A stretch of 64,000 nucleotides of DNA from Acinetobacter gerneri DSM 14967 = CIP 107464 = MTCC 9824 (lineage in GTDB: Bacteria > Pseudomonadota > Gammaproteobacteria > Pseudomonadales > Moraxellaceae). Below the pieces are notes generated by a model that worked only from the letters and a program-made list of their open reading frames with translations, ran no database searches and had not been told where the DNA came from. The DNA lies in assembly GCF_000368565.1 (NCBI RefSeq), contig NZ_KB849543.1, forward strand, positions 564,065-628,064. Reading direction: 5' to 3'. How positions within the stretch are numbered: position 1 is the first letter of the stretch; the number at the start of each line of letters is the position of its first letter. Below, piece after piece: positions 47,025-57,155 of the stretch. Position numbers and translations under genes: made by a program.

Positions 47025-49046
47025 GTGAGCGAACATTTACCATTTGAACTTGTAACCGACTACCAACCTGCAGGTGACCAGCCTCAAGCGATTGAAAAAC
47101 TGGTTCAAGGTGTCAAAAAAGGTTATCACGATCAACTTTTGCTAGGGGTTACAGGGTCTGGTAAGACTTACACGATGGCAAATGTCATCTCTCAATTACA
47201 ACGCCCGACGATTGTGATGGCGCACAATAAAACCCTAGCGGCTCAGCTTTATGGAGAATTTAAATCATTTTTTCCAAATAATGCGGTTGAGTATTTTGTT
47301 AGTTATTATGACTATTACCAGCCGGAAGCCTATGTGCCATCTTCTGATACTTTTATCGAGAAAGATGCAGCAATTAATGATCATATCGATCAAATGAGAC
47401 TCTCTGCCACACGTTCTTTATTGGAACGACGTGATGCGATTATCGTTGCTTCTGTATCAGCGATTTATGGCTTGGGCGACCCAAATGCCTATATGAGCAT
47501 GCTTTTACATATTGTAGAAGGCGATCGAATCAACCGTGATGACATTATTCGACGTTTGGTCGAGATGCAATATACCCGTAACGAGCTTGAATTTTTACGT
47601 GGTACTTACCGTATTCGTGGGGAAATTATCGATATATTTCCTGCCGAATCGGATCAACATGCGATTCGTATCGAGCTGTTTGATGATGAAGTAGATTCAA
47701 TTCGGTGGTTTGATCCTTTAACTGGAAAATTGACGCGTAAAGTGCCTCGTGTCACCATTTATCCAAAAAGCCATTATGTTACGCCTAAAGACAATTTAGA
47801 ACGTGCCATCGGTACGATTAAAGAAGAACTCAAAGATCGTTTAGTCTTTTTTAAAGAAAACGACAAACTCATCGAATTGCAAAGAATTGAGCAACGTACG
47901 CGATATGATTTAGAAATGATGCAACAGTTGGGTTATACCAACGGTATTGAAAACTATTCACGACATTTGTCTGGTCGTCCTGCTGGTGAAGCACCGCCGA
48001 CATTATTTGACTATGTACCAGATGATGCTTTGCTGATTATTGATGAATCTCATGTGACTGTTCCACAAATTGGCGCAATGTATAAAGGTGACCGTTCACG
48101 TAAAGAAAACTTGGTGAATTATGGTTTTCGCTTACCGAGTGCACTAGACAATCGACCGATGAAATTTGAAGAATGGGTGCGTATTATCCCTTCTACGATT
48201 TATGTAAGTGCAACTCCTGCGCTCTACGAATTAGATAAAGCAGAGCAGGTCGTAGAACAAGTGGTTCGTCCAACAGGTTTGGTTGATCCCGAAATTGAAA
48301 TACGTCCTGTCTTGACTCAAGTCGATGATGTCCTATCAGAAATTAATATCCGTAAAGATTTGGATGAGCGAGTTTTAGTCACGACTTTGACCAAGCGAAT
48401 GGCAGAAGATCTCACCTCATATCTTAAAGAGTATGGTGTAAAAGTAGCGTATTTACATTCGGATATTGATACGGTTGAACGGGTCAAAATTATTCATGAA
48501 CTGCGAACTGGTATTTATGATGTACTGGTTGGGATCAACTTGCTGCGTGAAGGTTTGGATATGCCAGAAGTGTCTTTGGTTGCAATCCTAGATGCTGACA
48601 AAGAAGGTTTCTTACGTTCGGAACGCTCACTGATTCAAACCATTGGGCGTGCTGCGCGTAATGTGAAAGGTAAAGCAATTTTATATGCCGATCGCATTAC
48701 AGATTCGATGCGTAAAGCGATAGATGAGACAGACCGTCGTCGTGCAAAACAACAGGAATTTAATGAGCTACACGGCATTATTCCGCGTAGTACGATTCGC
48801 TCAAAAAATAAGGAAATTGATACTGGCGAAGTGTTGAGTGATGATCAAATTGAAGTGATGATTGATGATCAAGCTAATGCGCTGACGGCTGATGAAATGC
48901 ATATTATTTCTGATCCTAAGTTATTTAGTAAACATATCAATAAGTTGGAAAAAGATATGTTGAAGGCATCTAAAGAGTTGCAATTTGAACAAGCTGCCAA
49001 AATTCGAGATGAAATTGTGCGATTAAAAGCGAAAATGTTGCAGTAG
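47025..49046 (+). CDS. uvrB: Excinuclease ABC subunit B
   Basis: A 673-aa helicase-like damage-verification subunit of nucleotide excision repair. Walker [11 protein letters not shown], the beta-hairpin with [12 protein letters not shown], the DEAD-like box IIDESH, motif [11 protein letters not shown], and the C-terminal UVR domain ([18 protein letters not shown]) that binds UvrC are all visible. Start is GTG. Length is typical. Confidence 0.97.
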   Translation: MSEHLPFELVTDYQPAGDQPQAIEKLVQGVKKGYHDQLLLGVTGSGKTYTMANVISQLQRPTIVMAHNKTLAAQLYGEFKSFFPNNAVEYFVSYYDYYQPEAYVPSSDTFIEKDAAINDHIDQMRLSATRSLLERRDAIIVASVSAIYGLGDPNAYMSMLLHIVEGDRINRDDIIRRLVEMQYTRNELEFLRGTYRIRGEIIDIFPAESDQHAIRIELFDDEVDSIRWFDPLTGKLTRKVPRVTIYPKSHYVTPKDNLERAIGTIKEELKDRLVFFKENDKLIELQRIEQRTRYDLEMMQQLGYTNGIENYSRHLSGRPAGEAPPTLFDYVPDDALLIIDESHVTVPQIGAMYKGDRSRKENLVNYGFRLPSALDNRPMKFEEWVRIIPSTIYVSATPALYELDKAEQVVEQVVRPTGLVDPEIEIRPVLTQVDDVLSEINIRKDLDERVLVTTLTKRMAEDLTSYLKEYGVKVAYLHSDIDTVERVKIIHELRTGIYDVLVGINLLREGLDMPEVSLVAILDADKEGFLRSERSLIQTIGRAARNVKGKAILYADRITDSMRKAIDETDRRRAKQQEFNELHGIIPRSTIRSKNKEIDTGEVLSDDQIEVMIDDQANALTADEMHIISDPKLFSKHINKLEKDMLKASKELQFEQAAKIRDEIVRLKAKMLQ

Positions 49047-49420
49047 TACAAATTTGCCAGATAGATCAGAATGTGGCTTTATGTGAGTTGTTGCATAAAG
49101 CTACATATTGATTTTAATCAATTTAATGTCATCGTTTCGTCTTTAAAATGTCAGCACAATAGAGAATAAAAAGCAAACAATTTGGTCGAAGTATTCTAGT
49201 TTAAAAAAATTATGTTATTTTGTAGTAGAAATAGCTTGTGATATAGATTTATTTCACAAAATGCTCTTAGATATAGAATGATTTATTGGCTAATCTAATT
49301 GTGGTACTTATTAAAGTAGATAGACTGTTCAGCTATAGATTGAATATCGTTAAATACTTAATGTTCAGAAGTATAAGTGATGTGTAACACATCTATAATT
49401 AGAATAATGAGGCGATCGAT
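49047..49420. other. Gene-free region uvrB-lipocalin
   Basis: 374 bases. A hairpin at 49072-49105 (TGTGGCTTTATG/CATAAAGCTACA, one G-U) probably ends uvrB. The remaining A/T-rich DNA holds the lipocalin leader, with GAGG at 49409-49412. Confidence 0.55.
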
Positions 49421-50026
49421 ATGTTGAAGCTTTTTAAGCCGAGGCTAAATTTTACATTTACACTAATTTCGAGTGCATTTTTATGTGCATTTTCTAGTAA
49501 TATTTTTGCAGATTCTACATCCAATAAAAGCACAAAAGAAGTTACGGTTAGTCCTGATCATATAGAAATAGATAAATATCTCGGTGTTTGGTACGAAATA
49601 GCGCGAAAACCCAATAGTTTTCAAAAGAAATGCAAAAAAAATGTCATGACGATTTATACCTACAATGAAAATGGTAATCTAGGCATAGATAATCGTTGTA
49701 TCAATCGTACAGGTGATGTTCAAAAAATTGCTGCTGAAGCTTTTATTGAAAATTCACCATTTAATAGCAAATTTAAAATCAGTTTCTTGCCAGAATCTAT
49801 TCGATGGATACCCGTGGTACGTGAAAATTATTGGATTTTAAAGGTGGATGCAAATTATCAAATGGCGTTGGTTGGTGAGCCAGATCGACATAATCTGTGG
49901 TTGTTGTCTAGAAATCCACATCCAGATCAGGCTGTGGTAAGCGAGTTTTTGGAGTATGCCAAAGCCGAAGGATACAATTTAAAAGATTTGATTATGACGG
50001 TTCAAACGGAACAGCCGAAATCTTAA
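49421..50026 (+). CDS. Lipocalin-family protein (Blc-like)
   Basis: A 201-aa protein. A signal peptide runs to about ANIFADS; unlike Blc of E. coli there is no convincing lipobox, so it may be soluble in the periplasm. KYLGVWYEIARKPNSFQKKC is the lipocalin GxW motif; NRCINRTGD, YWILKVDANYQMALVGEP and LWLLSRNP complete the bacterial lipocalin pattern. It probably binds fatty acids or lysophospholipids. Confidence 0.87.
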   Translation: MLKLFKPRLNFTFTLISSAFLCAFSSNIFADSTSNKSTKEVTVSPDHIEIDKYLGVWYEIARKPNSFQKKCKKNVMTIYTYNENGNLGIDNRCINRTGDVQKIAAEAFIENSPFNSKFKISFLPESIRWIPVVRENYWILKVDANYQMALVGEPDRHNLWLLSRNPHPDQAVVSEFLEYAKAEGYNLKDLIMTVQTEQPKS

Positions 50027-50138
50027 AAAATAATTAGTTTAAACGTAGGAAATTATCCTGCTAAATATTTTACTTTTCAATCTATTTTGGCAAAAAGCTG
50101 TTTATAATGAGCCTCAAGATCGATTTAAGAGGTGATGG

Positions 50139-51074
50139 ATGTTTAAAGGCGTTTTCCTGTCTGTTTTGGCATCGGTCACATTTGGTGTTCTTTATTTTTA
50201 TACCAAACTTTTAGGTGATTTTGATAGTGAGCAAACCTTTGGTTGGCGTATCATTTCTACCTTACCTTTTTTGACACTTTTCATGCTTTATAGTGGTGAT
50301 TTTGCCCACGTCAAAACGATTTATCAGCGTATTTTAAAAAATCCAATGCTTATATTGATGTTGATCGTGACATCAGCTTTGACTTGTGTGCAACTGTGGC
50401 TGTTTTTATGGGGGCCGATGAATGGTCGAGGGCTACAAGTTTCACTTGGTTATTTCTTGTTGCCGTTGGTCTTGGTGCTGGCTGGAAGTTTAATTTATAA
50501 AGAAAAATTATCTAAATTTCAGTTGATTGCTGTAATTTTTGCTGTCATAGGTGTTGGGCACGAATTATGGCGATTAGGCAGTATCGCATGGGAAACCATG
50601 TTGGTTGCGATTGGTTATGCGCTGTATTTTCTGATTCGTAAAAAAATCAATACTGATAACCTTGGCGGTTTTTGGTGGGATATCGTGATCTGTATGCCCG
50701 TTGCGATTTATTTAACACATACAGGGCTTGCACCTTATACAAAATTTGCTGATCAGCCTAGTTTAGTTTTAGTGATTATGGGGCTAGGTGTTTTGAGTGC
50801 GATTGGGCTCGGTAGCTATATTTTGGCAAGTCGTTTTTTACCGATGATTTTATTTGGTTTATTGAGTTATCTTGAGCCAGTTTTGTTGGCACTTGCTTCA
50901 TTGGCTTTGGGTGAAAGTATCAAATCTGAGGAATGGTTGACCTATATTCCGATCTGGTGTGCGGTGGCTATTTTGGCGCTCGAAGGGGCAGTGCACTTGA
51001 TACAGCAACGAAATCGTCAGCGTAATTTAAACCGAAATATTGAAAAGCTTGAACAGCGTTTGGATGAAAAATAA
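50139..51074 (+). CDS. rarD: RarD-type EamA permease
   Basis: A 311-aa inner-membrane protein with ten helices. FKGVFLSVLASVTFGVLYFYTKLLG, GWRIISTLPFL and GRGLQVSLGYFLLPLVLVLAGS are typical of RarD, predicted to export drugs or metabolites. Good ribosome binding site GAGG. A charged tail of about 20 residues follows the last helix. The name is by sequence likeness only. Confidence 0.82.
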   Translation: MFKGVFLSVLASVTFGVLYFYTKLLGDFDSEQTFGWRIISTLPFLTLFMLYSGDFAHVKTIYQRILKNPMLILMLIVTSALTCVQLWLFLWGPMNGRGLQVSLGYFLLPLVLVLAGSLIYKEKLSKFQLIAVIFAVIGVGHELWRLGSIAWETMLVAIGYALYFLIRKKINTDNLGGFWWDIVICMPVAIYLTHTGLAPYTKFADQPSLVLVIMGLGVLSAIGLGSYILASRFLPMILFGLLSYLEPVLLALASLALGESIKSEEWLTYIPIWCAVAILALEGAVHLIQQRNRQRNLNRNIEKLEQRLDEK

Positions 51075-51344
51075 ACTATTTAATGTTTGAAAATCATCAT
51101 TATTTTAAAGCAAAGGTTTTATCGATGATTTTTGGGCGATATTTTTGACGATGTTTAGGCTGCTTTTGGCCGACTTTGCACTATCTTGGCTGTTTATTTT
51201 TACTATTTTGTAATTTTATAGTGAATATATAAGAAAATTTGCACTCCTATATCAGCTTTTGATTCAATCTTGATGATAATTCCATTACAATTATGGGGTT
51301 TTAAAATTTCATGCCTAGATATACATAAAATAGAGGACGTATCT

Positions 51345-52802
51345 GTGAGCAAAGACACTATCATCGCCCTACACTCAGAGCATCAAGGTCGTTGGAAAAA
51401 CCGCGAAGAAATCGCGGAACGTATGATTGCTCTCATTGGTCAATTGTACCGTGAAAAAAATATTGTGACTTCAGTTTATGGACGTTCTTTAGTTAACCGT
51501 TCTGTAATTCAAATTTTGAAAGCACATCGCCGTACACGTATGATGGATGTTGAGCTTTCTGTAGTTCACACATTTCCAATTTTAGAAGCCTTAGCGAAAC
51601 AAGCGCACATTGGTTCTGCAGAAGTTGATTTAGGTAAACTTGCTGTTGAATACAAAGAAAAAGGTGGTGATGTAGACGCATTTGTTGCAGATGCTGTTAA
51701 ATCATTGAACGGTCGTGCAGAAGTTGCTGAACCTAAAGATGTTGTTCTTTATGGTTTCGGTCGTATCGGTCGTATCTTAGCGCGTCTTATTATCAGCCAA
51801 TCTGGTCTTGGTCGCGGTTTAAGCCTTAAAGCAATCGTTGTTCGTAAATCATCTGATGGTGATCTTGCGAAACGTGCTTCTTTACTTCGTCGTGACTCAA
51901 TTCACGGTTCATTTGCAGGTACGATTTCTGTAGATGAAGAAAATGAAGCAATCATTGCAAATGGTAACTTTATCAAAGTGATTTATGCTTCAAGCCCTGC
52001 TGAAGTAGATTATACAGATTACGGTATTGATAACGCTCTTGTGATCGACAACACTGGTAAATGGCGTGATGTTGATGGTTTAACTCAACACCTTCAATGC
52101 CCAGGCGTTGCTCGTGTTGTGTTAACTGCACCTGGTAAAGGTGACATGAAGAACGTTGTATTTGGTGTAAACCAAGCTGATATCTTAGATGAAGACAAAA
52201 TCATCTCTGCTGCAAGCTGTACAACTAATGCAATCACTCCTGTATTGAAAGTATTAGACGACAAATACAAAGTGATCAATGGTCATGTTGAAACTGTTCA
52301 CTCATTTACAAATGACCAAAACTTAATTGATAACTATCACAAAGCTGACCGTCGTGGTCGTGCTGCGACTTTGAACATGGTGATTACTGAAACTGGTGCG
52401 GCTAAAGCCGTTGCTAAAGCATTGCCTCAGTTACAAGGTAAATTGACTGGTAACTCAGTACGTGTACCTACACCAAACGTTTCATTGGCAATCTTGAACT
52501 TGACACTTGATAAAGAAGTTGATCGTGAAGAAGTGAACGAATATATTCGTCAAATCTCAATCAACTCAAACCTTCAAGGTCAAATCGGTTATACAAACTC
52601 AACTGAAGTTGTATCAAGTGACTTTATCGGTTCACGTACAGCAGGTGTTTTTGATGCGCAAGCAACAATCACTTCTGGCAACCGTTTAACAGCTTATGTT
52701 TGGTATGACAATGAAGTAGGTTATAGCTGCCAAGTATTGCGTATCGCTGAACAAATGTGTGGCGTGAGCTATCCAAAAGTTCCTGCAGAAACAAATGCAT
52801 AA
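51345..52802 (+). CDS. Glyceraldehyde-3-phosphate dehydrogenase, long type
   Basis: A 485-aa enzyme. The first ~130 residues (IALHSEHQGRWKNREEIAERMIALIGQLYREKNIV...) are an N-terminal extension absent from the usual ~335-aa GAPDH. The GAPDH domain begins with VVLYGFGRIGRILARLI (NAD-binding) and contains the catalytic SCTTN and the following HVETVHSFTNDQNL. Start is GTG at 51345 with AGAGGACG upstream; an upstream frame to 51270 is unlikely coding. The long type also occurs in Pseudomonas. The coenzyme and direction of use (glycolysis or gluconeogenesis) are not shown by sequence. Confidence 0.88.
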   Translation: MSKDTIIALHSEHQGRWKNREEIAERMIALIGQLYREKNIVTSVYGRSLVNRSVIQILKAHRRTRMMDVELSVVHTFPILEALAKQAHIGSAEVDLGKLAVEYKEKGGDVDAFVADAVKSLNGRAEVAEPKDVVLYGFGRIGRILARLIISQSGLGRGLSLKAIVVRKSSDGDLAKRASLLRRDSIHGSFAGTISVDEENEAIIANGNFIKVIYASSPAEVDYTDYGIDNALVIDNTGKWRDVDGLTQHLQCPGVARVVLTAPGKGDMKNVVFGVNQADILDEDKIISAASCTTNAITPVLKVLDDKYKVINGHVETVHSFTNDQNLIDNYHKADRRGRAATLNMVITETGAAKAVAKALPQLQGKLTGNSVRVPTPNVSLAILNLTLDKEVDREEVNEYIRQISINSNLQGQIGYTNSTEVVSSDFIGSRTAGVFDAQATITSGNRLTAYVWYDNEVGYSCQVLRIAEQMCGVSYPKVPAETNA

Positions 52803-52814
52803 TTTGTAAATGCA

Positions 52815-52844
52815 CAAAAAACCCGACTTAATGTCGGGTTTTTT
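52815..52844 (+). terminator. Terminator of the GAPDH gene
   Basis: AACCCGAC/GTCGGGTT stem with a 5-base loop and six T. Confidence 0.92.
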
Positions 52845-53129
52845 ATTGTCGTTATTCAATTGCAAGAACAGTATCGTTATTGTGATTTATATAAAAATAA
52901 ATATATTTCAATGCTTTACTGATTTTTGGTGATGCAATCCAATTGAAATAAGCAGCTTAAAGTTAATGTTTTTCATCATGAGCATTAAAAATAGCACTAC
53001 ATTATTTATGCTATTTGATTGATTTTTATACATGAAAATGTCTTATTAATACAAAAAAAAGTAAACTTGATCACAATATTGGATACACTAAACCTAAGGA
53101 AAAATAAAACTGACTAAAAGGATAGGATT
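52845..53129. other. Gene-free leader of the tandem repeat-protein genes
   Basis: With the GAPDH terminator, 327 bases lack genes (52803-53129). The DNA is A/T-rich, and the only supported site is an AGGAT ribosome binding site before 53130. No clear promoter. Confidence 0.4.
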
Positions 53130-53870
53130 TTGCATCTAAGGAAATGGATAGGTGTACTCATTTTTATATTGGCTGCTGCAATTTGTGGTGTTGTCTTAGC
53201 TATTTGGGTATTCAAACACTTTAATATATATATCCCACTTGAAAATCAATCGGTTAACATTGATTTAAAAGAGCCTTTGCAAGCAAAAGTTCAAATTCAT
53301 GATGCACTTGATGTCGATGTGGTGGGTAATGTCAATGCGACAATTCCGATTCATGAAAAACTGAGTATCCCGATTGCGCAAACACTCAATCCTCGAGTCT
53401 ATTTTGATAATGAGGTACCGATTTCGACCACGATTCCAGTAAATGAGGTGTTACATGTCAATCAAGACATGCCAATTGATACTCAAGTTCAAGTGAAAGT
53501 TCTCGGTAAAAATATCACTTTGCCACTCAAAGGAACGATTCCAATTAAGATGGATGTCCCTGTCAATTTACAAGTACCACTTAATCAATCTGTACATTTA
53601 AAATTTGATGCACCTGTCAAAACTATATTAAAAGAAAATTTAAATATTCCGCTAGACGCTACATTGAAAACCAATATTCCTGTGAAAGGTCATTTAAATG
53701 TTCCAGTAAAAACGGCATTGGATGCGAGTGTGGATGTGACCAATACTTTGCCAGTTAAAATCAGTCAAGGACAACTCAAGATACCACTTAATAGCCTAAG
53801 TTTGTCTAAAAACGATTCGATGCAAAAGGCGAATGAACATTCTGATTCTAAAAGTAGTACAGCAAAATAG
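53130..53870 (+). CDS. Membrane-anchored repeat protein A
   Basis: A 246-aa protein read from a TTG start (AGGAT upstream; no in-frame ATG in the N-terminal part). One hydrophobic helix (about residues 5-30) anchors it. The rest alternates short strands of the form (hydrophobic)-P-(I/V/L)-x(4-8), e.g. IPIHEKLSIPIAQTL, MPIDTQVQVKVLG, VPVNLQVPLNQSVHL, IPVKGHLNVPVKTAL. The C-terminus is Ser/Lys-rich and disordered. The type II orientation places the repeats in the periplasm. I recognise no named family. It pairs with the next gene. Confidence 0.75.
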   Translation: MHLRKWIGVLIFILAAAICGVVLAIWVFKHFNIYIPLENQSVNIDLKEPLQAKVQIHDALDVDVVGNVNATIPIHEKLSIPIAQTLNPRVYFDNEVPISTTIPVNEVLHVNQDMPIDTQVQVKVLGKNITLPLKGTIPIKMDVPVNLQVPLNQSVHLKFDAPVKTILKENLNIPLDATLKTNIPVKGHLNVPVKTALDASVDVTNTLPVKISQGQLKIPLNSLSLSKNDSMQKANEHSDSKSSTAK

Positions 53871-53879
53871 GAGAGGGAA

Positions 53880-54560
53880 ATGTGGATTTTTACTTCATTT
53901 CGAAATGCCCTGATTTGCTTTCTTTTGATCGTCATTTTAGTTGCAGTTTTGTTTTGGCTTTATTTGAATGTTCAAGCTTCGATGCAAGTTTCTGCACAAA
54001 ATGCCAATATCGAACTTGCTCATTCGTTGCCGACTGAAATTGAAGTAGGCAATTATTTACAGACGCATGCACAAGGTGCACTCGACACTAAAATTAATAT
54101 TGATCGACATCTGGATTTACCTTTGAGAGGAAAATATTTAGCTGATTTGAGTTTTGAGGTGACGACACCGATTACGGTAAATATCAACTATAGTACCAAT
54201 ATTGATATTTCGACTACGATGCCTTTGGACACGACGACAGACTTGGTTTACCAAAACAAGTTATTACCAGAATTTCCATTGCATATTGATGTGCCGATTA
54301 AGCTAAGCGTACCATTTAAAATTAATCGTGATTATCATGTGCCGATTAAAATCAAATTTGCAGGTCCTGTGTATTTTCAATTTGATGAGCTGGCAAAACT
54401 GCATGTTCAACATGAGTTTAGTCCAGTATTGAATATGAACGATAATATGACCATGCGTAAAATCGCAAAGTTTAAAGCAACGATGACCAATACTGAACGT
54501 AATACCATTGCTGATTTAAATATGAATATTGATTTACCTGTCAAAAATATTCATCAGTGA
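53880..54560 (+). CDS. Membrane-anchored repeat protein B
   Basis: A 226-aa protein, nine bases after protein A, with GGAG in the gap. N-terminal membrane helix (ALICFLLIVILVAVLFWLYLNV), then a periplasmic domain of repeated short strands (VTTPITVNINYSTNIDIST, HIDVPIKLSVPFKINRDYHVPIKIKF) like protein A but less Pro-regular. Shared layout and adjacency suggest the two came from duplication and act together. No function recognised. Confidence 0.75.
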   Translation: MWIFTSFRNALICFLLIVILVAVLFWLYLNVQASMQVSAQNANIELAHSLPTEIEVGNYLQTHAQGALDTKINIDRHLDLPLRGKYLADLSFEVTTPITVNINYSTNIDISTTMPLDTTTDLVYQNKLLPEFPLHIDVPIKLSVPFKINRDYHVPIKIKFAGPVYFQFDELAKLHVQHEFSPVLNMNDNMTMRKIAKFKATMTNTERNTIADLNMNIDLPVKNIHQ

Positions 54561-54610
54561 TGTTTATTGTTGTTTGCTTATGTATGAGCGATTATTTTTT
54601 TGTTTTTTGA

Positions 54611-54657
54611 GATTTACTCAGCCATCTATAAGATAACCAATAAGCGCTGAGTAAATC
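54611..54657. terminator. Hairpin between convergent genes
   Basis: A 12-bp perfect repeat GATTTACTCAGC/GCTGAGTAAATC with a 23-base loop. Confidence 0.6.
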
Positions 54658-54699
54658 ACAGTGTTTTACTTTGGGTTTAAATGATTAGCTCATTTAAAA

Positions 54700-55557
54700 T
54701 CAATGTGTAAATAGCATTTTAATTTGATATTGAATGCTGGTCGTTTTGCGTTTCAACAATGTCTCTAAATCTTTGCTATCACTATACATTGCGCCATTTA
54801 CAGTTTCTTTATCTGCATCAACGATCACCTCAACTAGCGCTTTAGGTAGACCTGCTTGGAGCAATGCATCAGTGTATTGCTCAGGGCTGAGGTCTTGATA
54901 TTTCACCTCTTTTTTAGAAGCCTCGCTGATATATGCTGCCATATCTGTCAAAGTGAAACTGTTAGAACCCGCGAGTTCATAAGTTTTGTTGTCATGACCA
55001 TGAGTCGTCAAAACCTCTGCAGCAGCTTCGGCATAATCTTGGCGTGAAGCTGAACTGATTTGTCCATTTTGTGCTGCACCATACAATGCGCCGTGTTCGA
55101 TCGCAGGGTTTACATTGGCTAGATAATTTTCGTTATACCAATTATTTCTTAAAAATGTATAACTTAGTCCACTTTCTAAAATAAGTTTTTCAGTTTCAAC
55201 GTGCTCTTTTGCAAGTGGCATCGGGTTGCTGTCCGCACGCAATAAACTGGTATAAGCGATATAAGGCACTTGAGCAGTTTTTGCTGCTTCAATAACAGCC
55301 TGATGTTGTGGCGTACGGCGACCGACTTCATTTGCAGAAATAAGTAAAAGTTTATCCACGCCTTTTAAAGAAGCAGATAATTGTTCAGGTTGGTCATAGT
55401 CAAAATGACGTAGTTCAACGCCTTTGTTTTTTAAATCTTCGGCTTTGGATTCATTGCGGACAAGGGCAATGATTTGGCTTGCATCGGTTCGTTTGAGGAG
55501 TGCATCAATAACAAGATGACCGAGTTGTCCTGTTGCACCTGTAATTGCGATTTTCAT
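54700..55557 (-). CDS. qorB: NAD(P)H:quinone oxidoreductase, QorB type
   Basis: A 285-aa Rossmann-fold, NmrA-like protein. MKIAITGATGQLGHLVI binds the dinucleotide; ISANEVGRRTPQHQAVIEAAK, YTSLLRAD and LRNNWYNENY are typical of QorB. Start at 55557 has AAAGGTGA upstream. Divergent from an HxlR-family regulator, with repeated TTACTTAC-type motifs between, as expected for a QorR-controlled gene. Confidence 0.87.
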   Translation of the reverse strand: MKIAITGATGQLGHLVIDALLKRTDASQIIALVRNESKAEDLKNKGVELRHFDYDQPEQLSASLKGVDKLLLISANEVGRRTPQHQAVIEAAKTAQVPYIAYTSLLRADSNPMPLAKEHVETEKLILESGLSYTFLRNNWYNENYLANVNPAIEHGALYGAAQNGQISSASRQDYAEAAAEVLTTHGHDNKTYELAGSNSFTLTDMAAYISEASKKEVKYQDLSPEQYTDALLQAGLPKALVEVIVDADKETVNGAMYSDSKDLETLLKRKTTSIQYQIKMLFTH

Positions 55558-55630
55558 TATGTCACCTTTCACTTAATTTCAAAGATACTTGATTGTTTTG
55601 TGTACTTGATGGCATTATGTTATTTCTAAA

Positions 55631-55666
55631 ACTTACTAAATGTAAGTACGTACCCGAAGGTAAGTA
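55631..55666. promoter_or_regulatory. Candidate HxlR/QorR operator
   Basis: ACTTAC-TAAAT-GTAAGT is a perfect 6-bp dyad (55631-55647), and GTAAGTA recurs 18 bases later (55642-55648, 55660-55666). It lies between divergent qorB and the HxlR gene, just before the regulator's ribosome binding site. Confidence 0.6.
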
Positions 55667-55689
55667 AATTGCAGTTTGGAGAGAAATGG

Positions 55690-56067
55690 ATGGTTAGTTA
55701 CGCGACGAGTAATTTGATTGGTCAAGTTTTATCCAATGAATGTCCATCACGTGAAATATTGGAACATCTCACTAGCAAATGGTCTGTATTGGTTTTGCGT
55801 TGTTTAAGTGATGGCGTGCAACGATTTAGTGAACTTCGTAATCGTATACAGGGGATTAGTGAAAAAATGCTGGCCCAAACTTTGAAAATTCTTGAGCAAG
55901 ATGGCTTTATTTTACGTACAGTTTATCCCGAAGTTCCCCCAAAAGTTGAATATCAGTTGACCATTTTAGGGGCACAAGCTGCTGAGAAATTGAATTATCT
56001 GATCTCTTGGATTGAAAGAAGTTTACCCGATATTATGGAAAATAAAGCAAAAGTTATTGTTCGATAA
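55690..56067 (+). CDS. HxlR-family transcriptional regulator
   Basis: A 125-aa winged-helix regulator. CPSREILEHLTSKWSVLVLRCLSDGVQRFSELRNRIQGISEKMLAQTLKILEQDG is the HxlR DNA-binding domain, with the conserved N-terminal Cys that can sense oxidants or electrophiles. ATG at 55690 has GGAG nine bases upstream; a TTG at 55669 is less likely. It is probably the repressor of qorB and of itself. Confidence 0.88.
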   Translation: MVSYATSNLIGQVLSNECPSREILEHLTSKWSVLVLRCLSDGVQRFSELRNRIQGISEKMLAQTLKILEQDGFILRTVYPEVPPKVEYQLTILGAQAAEKLNYLISWIERSLPDIMENKAKVIVR

Positions 56068-56086
56068 AGTGCTGAAATATCGTCTT

Positions 56087-57148
56087 TTATATCAGATCGC
56101 TATAGTCCAAACTCTGCAACGTCTTTTCTTGAAATGAGAATAGGCAATGACTTGATGGATGCTGGACTTGTGCCCGTTGATTTGGAAATTCTGCAAGTTT
56201 GCTAAACTTTGTTGTACTGTAGAAACTGATATTTTCATTACCGACGATGATCAACAATTTTTGATCTGAAAATAATGCCATGACCTTTTGAGTTTGTTCT
56301 GGCATTGCCCAGACTGAACCCTCATCAATTTCCACCAAAGAATAAAGCCGGACCCCATAACCTTGACTATTATCAGATTCAACTGATTCGTATTGTTCCA
56401 TATCCCAAATCAGGGTATGCCATAAGGCAATTGTGGTATCTGTTAACCAGCACATTGGATAATTCCAATCATCTCGATAGCTGAGTTGACGTAGTGAATG
56501 ACCATCCTCACTTTCATACGGGTTTTTTGAAAACCAATCTGGTAACGACCAAATGCGTGGGATATTGACGGGTTGCCAAACCCAGCCATCACCTAAGATT
56601 CGTTGGTGATTTGGACTGACATATAAATTGCCATGAAAATAATCTAAATAGTGCAAAGGTATTTGATCTTTATAAGCATCGATGTGGCGCTGAGTCATGA
56701 GTGTATTTTGCGTTAAATTGTATGCATCTAGACGATTCCAATCTGTCCGAAAAATACAAATATCATCATTGTTGTAGCGACTAAATGCAAAGGAAAAGCC
56801 AACGGTATATTCATAGTACTGCTTGGCATCTATCTGCAAAATTGTCTCGCCACTACTGATATTGAACACATGCGCAAATTGTCCATGATCAACCGCCACT
56901 GCGGCATATAGACCATTTTGTGAGGCATAAAGTTTATATGTGGGAGCTCCGAAATAATGATCTTTATCCTCACCTAAAACGGGCAATTGAATGCTTGATA
57001 AATATTGAAGTTGATTTTTTTGAATATCAAATCCATATAATTTCGCCGAATCGGTCAAGATTAAAATCTGCCCATAACTTGCCTCAATGCTTTGAATCGC
57101 GAGGATTGGGCGATCTAATTGTTCTAATAAATATTGTTTTTGTTTCAT
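56087..57148 (-). CDS. Hypothetical beta-propeller-like protein behind prfH
   Basis: A 353-aa soluble protein from ATG 57148 (AGG eight bases upstream). Repeated strand-rich blocks (YGQILILTDSAKLYGFDIQKNQLQ, GLYAAVAVDHGQFAHVFNISSGETILQID, DDICIFRTDWNRLDAYNL, VMALFSDQKLLIIVGNENISFYST) look like blades of a WD40/quinoprotein-type propeller, though without strict WD motifs. It begins seven bases after the prfH stop, so it is probably co-translated with it. Function unknown. Confidence 0.65.
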   Translation of the reverse strand: MKQKQYLLEQLDRPILAIQSIEASYGQILILTDSAKLYGFDIQKNQLQYLSSIQLPVLGEDKDHYFGAPTYKLYASQNGLYAAVAVDHGQFAHVFNISSGETILQIDAKQYYEYTVGFSFAFSRYNNDDICIFRTDWNRLDAYNLTQNTLMTQRHIDAYKDQIPLHYLDYFHGNLYVSPNHQRILGDGWVWQPVNIPRIWSLPDWFSKNPYESEDGHSLRQLSYRDDWNYPMCWLTDTTIALWHTLIWDMEQYESVESDNSQGYGVRLYSLVEIDEGSVWAMPEQTQKVMALFSDQKLLIIVGNENISFYSTTKFSKLAEFPNQRAQVQHPSSHCLFSFQEKTLQSLDYSDLI

Positions 57149-57155
57149 AATAAGC

